Source: Ricinus communis (lineage: Eukaryota; Streptophyta; Magnoliopsida; Malpighiales; Euphorbiaceae). From it: a stretch of DNA of 64,000 nt. The position numbers and the translations under genes are program-made. The notes under the pieces were generated by a model that saw only the letters and a program-made list of their open reading frames with translations, searched no databases and was not told where the DNA came from. Location: positions 22,368,285-22,432,284 of the forward strand of contig NC_063265.1 in the NCBI RefSeq assembly GCF_019578655.1, in the 5' to 3' direction. This document shows positions 1 through 21,018 of the stretch, in pieces; positions within the stretch are counted from its first letter, which is position 1, and each line of letters begins with the position of its first letter.

Positions 1-9537
<9,537 letters not shown>

Positions 9538-9660
9538 CTACTAGTACTACCGCTGCTGCTTCTGCTGTTTGTTTGAGCGAGCCAAAAATATACTAGACAT
9601 AAAACCCAAAGATAAAGCTCTGTTGTTTTTCTCTGTTTCTTCTATTTTCCCTCCATTAAG

Positions 9661-9728
9661 ATTAGGGCTTCTTGCTTTCTTTTCCAATGGTCTTGTCATT
9701 AGCCCAATATGAATTTAGTGGCGGCCCA
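9661..9728 (-). promoter_or_regulatory. Candidate GYRB promoter motifs (two site II elements, telo-box-like word)
   Basis: Read toward the gene, TGGGCC (9723-9728) and TGGGCT (9701-9706) lie 160-195 bp upstream of the start codon, followed by AAGCCCTAAT (9661-9670). TGGGCY site II elements, bound by TCP factors, and AAACCCTAA-like telo boxes are known to be frequent upstream of plant nuclear genes for organelle proteins and growth-related genes. That fits a gyrase gene, but function here is inference and no TATA box is obvious. Confidence 0.4.
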
Positions 9729-9760
9729 TTTGCTTCCTTTTAATCTTTTTAAAATATACC

Positions 9761-9895
9761 GCTAATTATAAATTAAATCTTAAACTATACATTAAACTAT
9801 ATACTTTTTAACAATTGTGTTTAGCTATTTCAGAATTTTAAAATAAATATCTTTTTAATTTATTTTTAAAAATATTTTTCGATTACTTATTGGGT
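9761..9895. repeat. Single-arm copy of the foldback family at 45247-45739
   Basis: The sequence runs through AATTAAATCTT, TTTTTAACAATT, TTTTAAAATAAATAT, CTTTTTAATTTATTTT and TTTTTCGAT in the same order as the left arm at 45247-45385. The homology is visible by eye at about 70 percent or better. Only one arm is present, so this is a fragment or a half-element. Confidence 0.45.
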
Positions 9896-10768
9896 TGAAA
9901 ATATATATTTAGTTTGTATTTTTAAATTTTTTTAATTCTATATAATAATTTATTGATTTTAAATTTATGTATATAATTCATATAAACTTTATAATAAGTT
10001 TTTCAATAATTTTGTATCCATTAAATATATTAAATAAAAAAAAGCCAATTGTATATAGGTTTTCTTTTTAAATATACACATGCACGTGTGTATATATATA
10101 TATAAATTAAGACATAATATATTTTCAACATAAATGGTATAAATTTTTTTATAAAATTTCATGATGTATAAATTTTATTTTATTGTGTTATTAGATTAAT
10201 AGTATTATAATATAGTTTATATGCTAATAAATAAGTTATTATCTAATTAAATGATAATTTTTAACCTTAAAAAAGTATATAAATTATATTTTTAATTTTG
10301 ATTTATATAATATATTTAATAATTTAATAAATTAATCTTTTTTTATATATAACATATTATCAATTATACTATCTATTAAATTATTATCATTATCATATAC
10401 CCCGTTAAAACAACATTTAAAAACATACTTTATCACATAAAATTAAAATTTTATACAATTATTATTATTTTGGTAGATTTATTAATATAATATGAGCCTA
10501 ATTAAAAAAGTTTAATTAAATTGGAAACTATTTAAAACATTAAACTAAAAATTTCTATTGAATATTTTTTGTATTTAGGTTCTTAAAAAATTCTATATTG
10601 AGGTAATAGCTAAGCACTTAATTTATATTTAGAAATATATAAGATGGGAAAAGAAGGAAAAAAGGAAATGAGAGCAAACCAAAGAGAAATAAAAATTTGT
10701 GAATACATCTTTCCCTCATTAGATTTGAAAAGAGATAAATGGAAAGCAACATAAAATATATTTTTAAA
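9896..10768. other. AT-rich intergenic spacer
   Basis: Very AT-rich DNA between the GYRB promoter side and the Sirevirus left LTR. It includes a short TA repeat at about 10088-10104. No ORF, RNA gene or clear repeat boundary is visible. Degraded LTR sequence may extend leftwards from 10770 to about 10690. Confidence 0.6.
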
Positions 10769-10769
10769 T

Positions 10770-11334
10770 CTTTATATCTCCAAGAAATTGATATGTTTAT
10801 AAATACCCTTCTTAAAGACTCTATAACTAAGTGTATAAATTAGATATACAAAACTCTTGCAAGTTTATTTCTTAACTTTCTATATTGATTTTCCTTCTTT
10901 GTGAAGTGTATTAAGTTGAAACATTTATTAAACTAAAACTTAAAAGGGTTGTTGTGTGAGCTTAGGTATTGAAAACATAAGAAATTAGTTCTTGAGTAAC
11001 CATTAATACTCAAGGATTAAAGGACTTAGTGAGAGTTTGATACACTAAGGGAATAGATTTAGTGTGAGTCTTGAAAACACCAAGTTGTTGGGTAAACTTG
11101 AAAAATCCAAAGGTTGTAATCTTAGTAGTTATAGTGAAATACTCAAGTGTGATATTGAAGAGTGGACGTAAGGAGGTTTGTTCTTGAACCACTATAAATT
11201 CTTGTTGTTATCTTCTCTAACTCTTGATCTCCTTAATTTTATCTTAATTTCTTTCTTTTTTACCTAAAGTCTTTTATTTTTGCAATTTAAGGTCACCAAT
11301 TCAATCTCTCTCTTCTTGATTTCAAGAGACAACA
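10770..11334 (+). repeat. Left (5') LTR of Sirevirus, 5'-truncated or strongly diverged
   Basis: Aligns with the final part of the right LTR from ATAAATACCC to the shared ...ACAACA/ATAACA end, with many substitutions. The half that carries GC-rich palindromes in the right LTR cannot be recognised here. Upstream of about 10770 the match fades into AT-rich DNA. The high divergence between the two LTRs indicates an old insertion. Confidence 0.85.
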
Positions 11335-11336
11335 AG

Positions 11337-11347
11337 TGGTATCAGAG
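11337..11347 (+). other. Primer binding site (initiator tRNA-Met type)
   Basis: TGGTATCAGAG directly after the left LTR matches the site used by most plant copia elements, complementary to the 3' end of initiator tRNA-Met. Confidence 0.85.
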
Positions 11348-11388
11348 TAAAGTTACTTTTATCAAGCTTAATTGCGAGTGCAAAGATC

Positions 11389-13284
11389 ATGGCAACCAAT
11401 GAAGGAGCCCAACACCTCAAGTCATTCTTTGACGGATCCGACTATGCTTTTTAAAAATTTCATATGAAAATTTATTTGGATTCCTATGGTGTTAAAGTGT
11501 GGGATTATATGGTGAAGGAATAGAAAGCTCCCACCAAAATAAAGAATGGCGAAGAAAGAATTCTTTTTAGAGAAGAACGGGTTCATACCCACAAGAAGAA
11601 CAAGCAAGCAATGGTTATGCATGTGAGTTGTCTCTCTAGAGAAGAGTGTGGGAGAGTGCAACATTACACTATGGCTCATCAAATTTGGACTACCTTAAAG
11701 AACTATCATGAGGACACGAAACAAGTAAAATCAAGGAAGATCCAAATGTACATCATCGAGTACGAGATGTTCAAGATGAAGCCTAATGAGTCTGTTATCG
11801 ACATGATAAATAGACTTCTCACCATCATCAACAACATGAGAAAGGTTGGAAAGCACTATGAGCTAGTGGTCATCAATAACAAAATCCTTAGGACCTTCCT
11901 TTGGATAAATATGGTACTATAGTGGCTAGCATTGAAGAATCAAATGAAGACCTAGAGAAGATTCCTATGAATGTTCTTATAGGTAAGCATCTAACTCATG
12001 AGATGTCTCTTGTGAGGGATGAGATAGATAGAGATTGTGGGAAGAAGAAAGCCCTAGCCCTCAAAGCTAGCATTAGAGCTCAAGATGCAATTGATGTTCT
12101 AAGTGATGATGAAGAACAAGGGGAAGCTCTAAATGAGAGTGATGATGTGGCACTCGTCACCAAGCATGTCAAGGGGATACTTGAGGCCAAACGAAGAAGA
12201 AGCAACAAACCATTCAGAAGCAAAAAGACCTTCTCCAAATCAAGAACAAGTAAGGACAAGAAGGAGGAAGTCACTTGCTACGAATATTAGAAGCAATGGC
12301 ATACCAAATTGGATTGTCCCAAGTACTTAAAGAGGAAGAAGGAATATATAGAGAAGAAAAAGAGTTTAAGGCTACTTAGAGTAATGCATCTCCATCCTCC
12401 AACAATGAGAGTGAAAGAGAAGAGGAGGCAAATCTTTTCTTCATGGCAAATATGAAAGACTCCCAAGAGGTATGTTCCACTTCTCATTCATGTAATTCAT
12501 CTTCTCATTCTTTTGGTGATGATTTGTTGATGATAAGGATAAGGATAAGCTCTTATAAAAATGCCTCAAAATTAAACTCTTACAAAAATAAATGTTCTTG
12601 CTTGGAGGAAGACCTTAAAATTTCAAAGAAGGAAATTGCCTCCTTAAAAATCTCCAATGATAACCTAAGAAAATCATTGGATGATGTTTCAAAAGAAAAG
12701 CTTTTTAAAGAAAACATCTCTTTGGAAAATGAAGTTGAAGAACTGAGAAACTCAAATTCTAAATTTCATAAAGGGAAAGAGTCTCTTGAGACCCTAGTCG
12801 TATCTTAAAGACCTCCACTTGTGAGACATGGACTTGGGTTTAAAGGAGCTTCATCATCCTCATCTCACAATACAATCTTTGTTAAAGCCACTCAACCACA
12901 AGCATTTGAAAGAAACTCAAATGGAGTTTCAAAGAGCAATACATACATTGAACCTCATATTCAAAAAAAGAAAAAGGTACACATGTTCCCAAGGCTAAGC
13001 CAATAGAAACAAAACATGCATTCATGTATAAGAACACAAATATTGGTAAACCTTGTTCATGCATGTGTGATGGTAATCGTATGAAGTCCAAACCTCAAGC
13101 AAAAGTAGCTAAGAAAACCAATTCAAATCCTATTAAGAATTCTAAGTACACTTGCCATTATTGCATAAGAACTGGACACATCAATGTGAAATGCAAAATA
13201 AGGAAAATACATCTTTTCATGAATGAATTTTTCAATGCTAACCCCAAAGGACTCAACCTTGTTTGGGTACCTAAAATTAAGTGA
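11389..13284 (+). pseudogene. Sirevirus gag, disabled
   Basis: Starts at an ATG 55 bp after the LTR. The nucleocapsid polyprotein normally packages the element RNA. The first frame runs through two early stops, then an open stretch (11611-11922) with the UBN2/gag-like region, a frameshift near 11905, and a Lys/Arg/Asp-rich segment to 12290 with a broken first knuckle (CYEY...). A Leu/Lys/Glu heptad-like segment (12540-12800) looks like a coiled coil. An intact CCHC knuckle, CHYCIRTGHINVKC, lies at about 13156-13197. The region ends at the stop at 13282, just before the protease. The order (gag core, coiled coil, knuckle) fits Sirevirus gag. It cannot make a full protein. Confidence 0.8.
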
Positions 13285-14447
13285 ATTTGACTCCCTTTTG
13301 TAGGTGTATCTTAAATCCACAAGCATAAATTTTTGGCATGTTGATAGTAGATGTTCAAGGCACATACGGGTGACAAAAGTCTTTTTGTAAATATCAAGGA
13401 CTATAAGGGAGGAAAAGTAACTTTTGAAAATGATGCCAAGGGTAAGGTAATTGGCATCAGATCCATTGGTAAGGATAGTAAATCTTTCATTAATGATGTA
13501 TTTCTAGTTGATGGTTTAAAACATAATCTATTTAGTGTAAGTTAATTGTGTGACAAGGGTAACAAAGTCACTTTTAGCTCCATCTGCCTTGTCAATTCCC
13601 TTATGGATTATAAAGTGATATTCAAAGGAGAAAGAAGTGGCAACACCTACACAATTGATCTATACAAAGTTGCTAATCAATTTTTTAAGTGTCTTGTGTC
13701 TATTAGTGATGAATCTTGGCTATAACACAGAAGACTTGGTCATGCAAGCATGGAGTTTCTACACAAGTTAGCCAAAGAGGAGCTAGTAAATGGACTCCCT
13801 AAAGTGAAGTTCATCAAAGACAAGCCTTGTGAACCATGCAAAATGAGAAAACAGCATCTATCATCCCTTAAATCCAAAACCATTGTAAGTACTTTTAGAC
13901 CACTTCAACTATTATATATGGATTTGTTTGGACCTACTAGAGTAGCTAGTTTGGGTGTGAAGTCATATACATTTATGATTATTGATGATAACTCTAGATT
14001 TACTTGGGTTAACTTCCTTACTCATAAGAATAAAGCTTTCAATGTTTTCGTATCTTTTGCAAAACGTGTTCAAGACGAAAAAAGATATTAGATTTCCTCT
14101 ATAAGAAATGATCATGTAAAGGAATTTAAAATTGATCTTTTTGAAAATATTTATAAAGAATTTGGAATTTTTCACAATTTTTCATCTCCTAGAACTTCCT
14201 AACAAAATGGAGTTGCGGAAAGAAAAATATAGACACTAGTGGAAACGGCTAGGATATTGCTCAATGAGTATAAACTTTCTTCATACTTTTAGGCCGAAGT
14301 CGTTAACACTAGTTGTTATGTTGCTAATGGAGTTTTCAAAAGACTTTTGCTAAACAAAACATCTTATAAGCTTTGGAAAGGAAGAAAACCTAAGGTCTCA
14401 TAATTTAAAATTTTTGGTTGCAAATGCTACATTTTAAATACAAAAGT
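13285..14447 (+). pseudogene. Sirevirus pol, part 1: protease and integrase N-terminal two thirds
   Basis: The protease motif near 13340 reads FWHVDSRCSRH, where copia elements have a DSG triad, so the active-site Gly is replaced by Arg. The GAG-pre-integrase zinc region (RRLGHASMEF...CEPCKMRK) is at 13730-13850. The integrase core follows with LYMDLFGP (first Asp), MIIDDNSRF (second Asp) and a degenerate third acidic site (DHVKEF). In-frame stops fall at about 13543, 13724, 14090 and later. The coding match stops at FGCKCYILNTK, exactly where the gypsy LTR begins. The polyprotein resumes at 19804. Confidence 0.85.
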
Positions 14448-16103
14448 GTAAATCCATTACAATAGGCCGATGGAGGAGAAAGTCGGGCTATCAAAATGTA
14501 GGATGGCGAAGAACTCTAACTGTCACTTGAAAAAATAAAATTGAGACTGTCAGCCTTGAGAGTGAGTTGAAATCATATAACCCTATAACTATTGCAGTCT
14601 CCTCAATATAATAATCAATAAATCAGTATATCATGTCATTTTATATTAAAGTGCGAGTCATGTCATAATTTAGAAAGAAAGTACATTTAAAGACTTATGG
14701 GACAAGTGGCTCAGCAGAACTCTGACCCTAAATGCTAGTAGCCTTTTGACCCTCTTATTCCAAATCGGTCTGGCGCCTAGAGAGCGAAGCTCAACCAGGA
14801 TCCTTACATCCAGCCTGGACACTTGATTCCCAATTAAGCCGACACCCAGAAAGCATTGCTCGATCATGGACCTTTCTCTGGCAGTCAAGCTTTCATGCCT
14901 AGAGAGTTGTACTCGACCAAAGCAAAGTCCAAAATAACCTTTGTTACATGCCTCTTATTATTACCGGTGCGCATGCGGTCCTGATATAACCCATCAGGTA
15001 GCATATTCTACTATAGCCTCATTCCAATATCACAATCACAACATTTATAAAAAATTTAGAAATCTCGGAATTATCAAACATGCAATTAGAAGTAGTGATA
15101 ATAATACTAGTATTAAAATAATATTAATTAAAAATATCAAAAATAATGACATAAATTTATTAATACTAATATTATTTGTGATAATTATCAATTAGATGAA
15201 ATTACTTATAATAACGATAATGATAACCATGTTAAATATTAATCATTAAACATCACATTAAATTTAGACATGCCAATATTACAGTGATTATATGACTTTA
15301 ACTCACAATTCTGTCGCGCTCCGCAGTCTGGTCCTATGCCTCGGGTGGAGCTGGTAGGATGGACGGATTATCTATTCACGAAAACACTAAGTTAATAGAC
15401 ATTCTTAAATTTCTTTAGGCCTAAACCTCTAGATTAGACTACCTAGAAATATTTCAGACTAGAGAATTCTGTCGAAAATTCGGCTGAACGTCCTCTAAAT
15501 TATGGACATTTACCCCCCATATAACGGATCCAGAACCTGCTAGAAACACTTCAAATATTCTACAATTATTTAACGGGAGTCCGGCCACCCAAACTACATT
15601 ATTTTTTCCGACTCCGCAACATACTGCAGATCACAATTATTTAACAGACGTCCGACATAATATCTATTTCACAACCAACCCACACAAAATTTATAGCATT
15701 TAAACTAATTCAACACAATAATTTATTACCTATAAATTGCAGCATTTATTTTTAAATCACAATTAATTAAATCTAATTAAATTAAATTATCCAAAATTAA
15801 TAATTAATAGCAACCATATTTTTCTAAAATTATAACATAATTTTTGAGGTCCAAATAAAATTATACCGAGCCAAAATTCTAAAATTTCTTGCGTCCCGAA
15901 CATCGAGCTTGTCGAAATTGAATCGGGCGCTACACGAAGCTCGAGTTGCGGGAATTCCGAAAACACAAGAGTTTCGACTGAAAACTCGTTGGAAGGCACT
16001 GGATCGGGGCCGAAAAGTCTCGGCTCCGGCGAAGCTCCTCCGAGGCTGTCGGCGATGGAAAGTGGCGGGGGAGGCTTGTTTCCGGGGTTTTTAGTGGTGA
16101 GTG
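14436..16103 (-). repeat. Gypsy LTR copy 1, truncated at both ends
   Basis: Matches the LTR at 20053-26989 from AAATACAAAAGT to GTGGTGAG, with about 90 percent identity by eye over long blocks. It lacks the roughly 260 bp that begin the other copy and everything after GTGGTGAG. The left edge falls in a 12-bp stretch also present in the copia integrase, and the right edge joins directly to gypsy integrase. It is the 3' LTR of the minus-strand gypsy fragment at 16104-19203. Confidence 0.85.
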
Positions 16104-19100
16104 GGGGGACACTTTCAAGAACACATATTCCCCAACACTGAACTCCACGTGCTTCCGCTTCTGATCCGCATAACTTTTATGCCTACTGAAAGCTGTCTTC
16201 AAACGCTCGCGGATAACAAGAATCTTTTCTGAAGTGATTTGAACTAACTCTGGTCCTGCTAACTTCCGTTCGCCAACCTCTTCCCAACACACACGAGATC
16301 TGCACTTCCTGCCATACAATGCCTCATAAGGTGCCATCTCAATGCTTGCATAGTAGCTGTTGTTATACGCGAATTCAATCAACGGTAGATACCAATCCCA
16401 TTGACCACCAAAATCTATCACGTACATCCGAAGCATATCCTCTAAGGTCTGAATAGTCCTCCCCGACTGTCCGTCAGTCTAGCGGTGAAAAGTTGTACTG
16501 AAGTCTAATCTAGTACCAAGCTCTTCTTGTAGCTTTTTCCAAAACCTCGAAGTGAAGTGCGGTCCTCTGTCAGACACTATAAAATTAGGAACAACGTGAA
16601 GACTGACAATTCTCTTCAGATACACTCGTGCATATTTAGCCATAGAATAAGTAGTCTTCACCAAAAGGAAGTGCATTGACTTAGTCAATCGGTCCTCAAT
16701 TACCCAAATAGAATCATAACCAGCCGAAGTCTTAGATAAACCCAAAACAAAATCCATAGTAATCTTTTCCCATTTTCACTATGGTATGGGGAGCGATTGC
16801 AATAACCTTGACGGCTTCTGATGCTCTAATTTGACTTGCTGACACGTCATACACTTGGAGACAAACTATGCCACATCTCTCTTTATTCCATTCCACCAAT
16901 AATTTCCTTTCAAATCATGATACATCTTGGTGGAGCCCGGATGCACGCTATAAGTTATACAGTGAGCCTCTTCTAAAATCTCCTTTCTGAGATTATCTAC
17001 ATCGGGAATACACAGCCTAGTGCCTATTCTGAGAGTACCATCATCATCTATAACAAAATCATTAGCTCGACCCTGCTGCACTTCTTCCAAGATTTTCTGT
17101 AATTGTGGGTCCTAATTATGAGCTAACCTGATTCTGTCAGCCAGTACAAACCTAACCCTGAAATGTGCTAACAATGCTCCCAATTCCAATACCTCCATCT
17201 ACATCCCTTGATCGTACAATTCATGCAACTCTCTAGTCAGGAGTCTCTTCTCTGCACTGACATGAGCAAGACTATCTACCGACTTCCTCCTCAAGACATC
17301 TGCCATGACATTCGCTTTACCTGGATGGTAGAGAATATTATAATCATAATCTTTCAAAAACTCCAACCATCTCCTCTGTCTCAGATTCAATTCCTTATGT
17401 TGAAAAATATACTTCAAACTCTTATGGTTCGTATGTATCTTGCACGTCTCATCATAGAGATAGTGCCTCCAAATCTTTAAAGCAAAAATTATTGCTGCCA
17501 TCTCCAAATCATGAGTAGGGTAATTCTGTTCATGCTTCTTCAATTGCATGGATGCATAAACCACTACCTTACTATTTTGCATCAAGACGCAACCCAAACC
17601 CACTCTAGAAGCGTCATAATACACCATGAATCCACCAGTCCCAGAGGGTAAGGTCAACACTAGAGCTGAAGTCAAACATTTTTTTAGCTTTTGAAAACTT
17701 CTTTCACACGCGTCAGTCCACTAGAACCTGACATTCTTCTGAGTCAACTTAGTCAAAGGTGCTGCTATCCTAAAAAAGTCATGCATGAATCTATGGTAGT
17801 AGCCTGCCAATCCTAGAAAGCTATGCACCTCAATCACCGTGGTCGGCCTCTGCCGGTCAGTTACCATATCCACTTTCTTAGGGTCCATTTGAATACCCTC
17901 TCTAGACACAAAGTGCCCTAGAAAAGCAATACTTTCTAAGCAAAACTCGCACTTGGAAATGATATTCTTTCAACGTTTGAAGTACCATCCTCAAATACCA
18001 CGCGTGCTCCTCTTTACTTCAGGAGTACACTAAGATATCATAAATGAATATAATGACAAAACGATCTAGGAACTGCTTGAACACCCGATTTATTAGATCC
18101 ATGAAGGCTGCAGGAACATTAGTGAGTCCAAACTTTACGAGGAACTCATAATGCCCATAACGTGTCCTGAACGCCTTCTTCGGAATGTCTCCCTCACGGA
18201 TCTTCAACTAGTGATATCCCGATCTCAAATCAATCTTGGAGAAGCACGTGGCTCCTTGAAGCTGATCAAATAGATCATCAATGCGAGGAAGCGGATACCA
18301 GTTATGAATCATCATTTTATTCAGCTGCCGATAATCAATACAGAGGCGCAAAGTACCGTCCTTCTTCTTCACGAACAGAACAGGAGCACCCTACAGAGAC
18401 GTACTAAGTCTAATAAAACCCTTATCTAGGAGGTCCTTTAACTGCTCCTTTAATTCCCTTAACTCGACTGCTGCCATTCAGTAGGGCGGCAAGAAAATAG
18501 ATGTCATACCCGGTACCATTTCAATGCAGAATTTTATCTCTCTATTAGGCAGCAATCCTAATAGCTCTTCTGAAAATACATCAAGAAACTTGCAAACCAC
18601 ATGAACGTCCTCAATGCTACCTTTTTCTGCCGAGGTTTCCTGACTAAAGCCAGATTCCCTGACATCCATGGCGAAGCATTCGCCTAGCTGTAGTAGCTGA
18701 CATGAGATTCAATGGAGTAGGTACTTGCTCGCCTTTAAAATGGAACTCTAAGTCCCCCGCAATTCGAAAAGTTATTTATTTCTCCCGACAGTCCAACATG
18801 GCAAAATGCATAGCCAACCAATCCATTCCCAAAATCATGTCAAAATCCATTACGTCCAACAGAATCAAGTTAGCAACCAAATCCCAACCCTCAACTGACA
18901 CTGGACACGACGGAAATATAACATCAGTCTCTAAGGCATCATCTAATGGCATAGTGACCGACATCAGAACTTAAAGTCTAACAGGCTGGACATCCAATCT
19001 TAAAGCAAAACTAGGCGATACAAAAGAATCGGTAGCCCCAAGGTCTAATAAAAATCTAGCTTCATAATAGCATATGGGAATAATACTTGACACCACAACA

Positions 19101-19203
19101 TTTGAGGCTCGCGCATCTTGATGAGTGAGGGTGAACACTCTTACTTGCCCATGGCCTGACTGCTGAGAGCCTGAAGCTTGACTTTGAACTCTGCTCCCAG
19201 ATC
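16104..19203 (-). pseudogene. Ty3/gypsy pol remnant: protease, RT, RNase H, integrase
   Basis: Reads right to left. The gag-protease linker and protease carry DLGATDS in place of DSGATHS (19090-19130), then ILGMDWLA (18830). The RT fingers carry the [17 protein letters not shown] region (18320-18400), then KIDLRSGYH (18225). The RT active site reads FIYDILVYS (18019-18045), losing the first of the two Asp. RNase H (17199-17675) has YYDAS and DLEMAAI but HTNHKSL in place of an Asp. The zinc region (16835-17090) has VHPGSTKMY and CMTCQQVK. The integrase core has MDFVLGL, SDRGPHFTS and QSGRTIQ, where the catalytic Glu is Gly. Integrase stops at VFLKVSP, so the C-terminal part and any chromodomain are deleted. 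The scattered stops and active-site losses mark a dead copy. Confidence 0.9.
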
Positions 19204-19803
19204 GGCCTTGATGAGAACCTATGTAGCACAAGGAATCCTTTCAACAAAGAATCCTAATTCCACTAAAGTTTCTAATCCAGCAAGTAGTCCTGATGACATT
19301 AGGATTCCTAGTGGAAATAGGATTCCTTTTGTCAACAAGGAAACAAATAACTCCTTAAAGAAAGGAGATAAGATATGCCCAAGATTCCTAAATCAACAAG
19401 GAAACGAATAACTTCTAAAATTCGTCCAACCCAACCCCATATGATAAAAATGACAGTTGGGTTTAAGTAACATGTGAGAAGCGATCCATTCTTAAGTATT
19501 GGACTCCAAATAGCTTGACTTGATTATCTTGGGCTTATCTTGTCTTGATCATGCCTCCATATGTTGGATTAAGTTGATAAAAGCATCTTGAGGCCCATTG
19601 TTTTGATTAAGCCTAATCTCACTTGGACTTTGAATCTTAGTAGAACTCCTAGTTGGATTAGGATTCCTAGTGGAAACAGGATTCCTTTTGTCGCTTGAAC
19701 TCCTAATGTCATTAGGACTCCTTGCTGGATTAGGAACTTTAGTGGAATTAGGATTCTTTGTTGAAGTAGGATTCCTTGTGCTAGATGGGTTCTCATCAGG
19801 CCT
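19204..19803. repeat. Long inverted repeat (foldback) between gypsy protease and copia
   Basis: Arm 19204-19310 is repeated in inverted form at 19701-19803. Both arms open with GGCC(T)TGATGAGAACC and continue through AGCACAAGGAATCC, AATTCCACTAAAGTT and TAATCCAGCAAG with few mismatches. The loop is about 390 bp. The arms and part of the loop consist of AGGATTCCTA(G/A)T-type short repeats, which read on the minus strand as Ser/Thr-Arg/Lys-Asn-Pro repeats. The outer ends coincide with the break in gypsy gag-protease on one side and with the resumption of copia pol on the other. Identity of the element is unknown. Confidence 0.7.
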
Positions 19804-20052
19804 CCCATAGGCTACTCCACCTCAAGCAAAGCTTATAGAGTCTTTAAACATACTTTAGTAGTTAAAGAGTCTATGAATATTGTTTTTGGTGAATTAAACA
19901 AGCTTGATCTTGGGAAAGGTGTTTGTGTGAATGATCTTATAGGTGCATTTAAAGAACTCAAAGTAAACATTGATAACCCCTCAAAAGGAGTAGATGAACC
20001 TATAGAGGAAGCTCAAGAAGATCAACACAATCAAGATGCTACTCAAGATCTC
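19804..20052 (+). pseudogene. Sirevirus pol, part 2: integrase-RT linker
   Basis: The plus-strand frame starts at GYSTSSKAYRVF and continues through HTLVVKESMNIVF, the segment that follows the integrase core in copia polyproteins. An acidic linker rich in Glu/Asp/Gln then ends at QDL. It fills part of the gap between the integrase piece ending at 14447 and the RT piece starting at 26990. A few tens of codons before it are missing. Confidence 0.8.
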
Positions 20053-20937
20053 TGCCATGATCCGATCTGTAGGCCCATGACCGGCACTAGGGAATGGTAG
20101 GCATAAGGCCACTAAGTTCCGTAGTAAGCCTCACTAATCGATATTCAATAAAGTGCATATGAAAACATAATATTAATCCTGTCTGACATGCCATACACAA
20201 ATCTCTAACTGGTCATTAATAACATTTCACGTTTTGTTATAGACCAGGTTAAACATAACATATCAAAGATACTACTGCGGAAAGTCTAGAATTCTTAAAT
20301 TATTCAAATACAAAAGTATAAATTCATTACAATAGGCCGATGGAGGAGAAAGTCGGGCTAAAATGCAGGACGGTGAAGAACTCTAACTGTCACCTGAAAA
20401 AATAAAATTGAGACTGTCAACCTCGAGAGTAAGTTAAAATCATATAATCCTGTAACTATTGCAGTCTCCTTAATATAATAATCAATAAATCAGTATATCA
20501 TGCCATTTTATATTAAAGTGTGAGTCATGCCATAATTTAGAAAGAAAGTACATTTAAAGACTTATGAGACGAGTGGCTCAGCATAACCCTAACCCTAAAT
20601 GCTAGTAGCCTTTCGACCCTCTTATTCCAAATCGGTCTGGCGCCCAGAGATCGAAGCTCAACCAGGATCCTTACATCCAATCTGGATACTTGATTCCCAA
20701 TTAAGCCGGCGCCTAGAAAGCATTGCTCGACTAGGGACCTTTCTTCGGCAGTCAAGCTTTCACAGCCTAGAGAGTTATACTCGACCAAAGCAAAATCCAA
20801 AATAACCTTTCTTACCTGCCTCTGATTATTACCTGTGCGCATGCAGTCCTGATATAACCCATCAGGTAGCATGTTCTACTGTCGCCTCATTCTAATGTCA
20901 TAACATTTATAAAAATCATAAATAGAATAATCACAGG

Positions 20938-21018
20938 CCAACATAAATTATTCAATAACATACTGAGAATTAAAAATTTAGAAATCTCGGAATTAGCAAA
21001 TATGCAATTATAAGTAAT
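20938..21018 (+). repeat. 81-bp direct repeat, left copy
   Basis: Begins CCAACATAAATTATTC and ends TTATAAGTAAT. It is gypsy LTR sequence and recurs at 25621-25701 with three mismatches. The two copies bracket the nested 4.6-kb insertion. Confidence 0.85.

Noticed and set aside
19873..20100. A separate small acidic-protein gene
   Set aside because: The frame is the copia integrase-RT linker, recognised from GYSTSSKAYRVF just upstream. Its last codons run into the gypsy LTR.
20537..20872. 111-codon minus-strand ORF, also seen at 14670-14888
   Set aside because: It occurs in both LTR copies and follows LTR sequence rather than any domain. A by-product of LTR composition.
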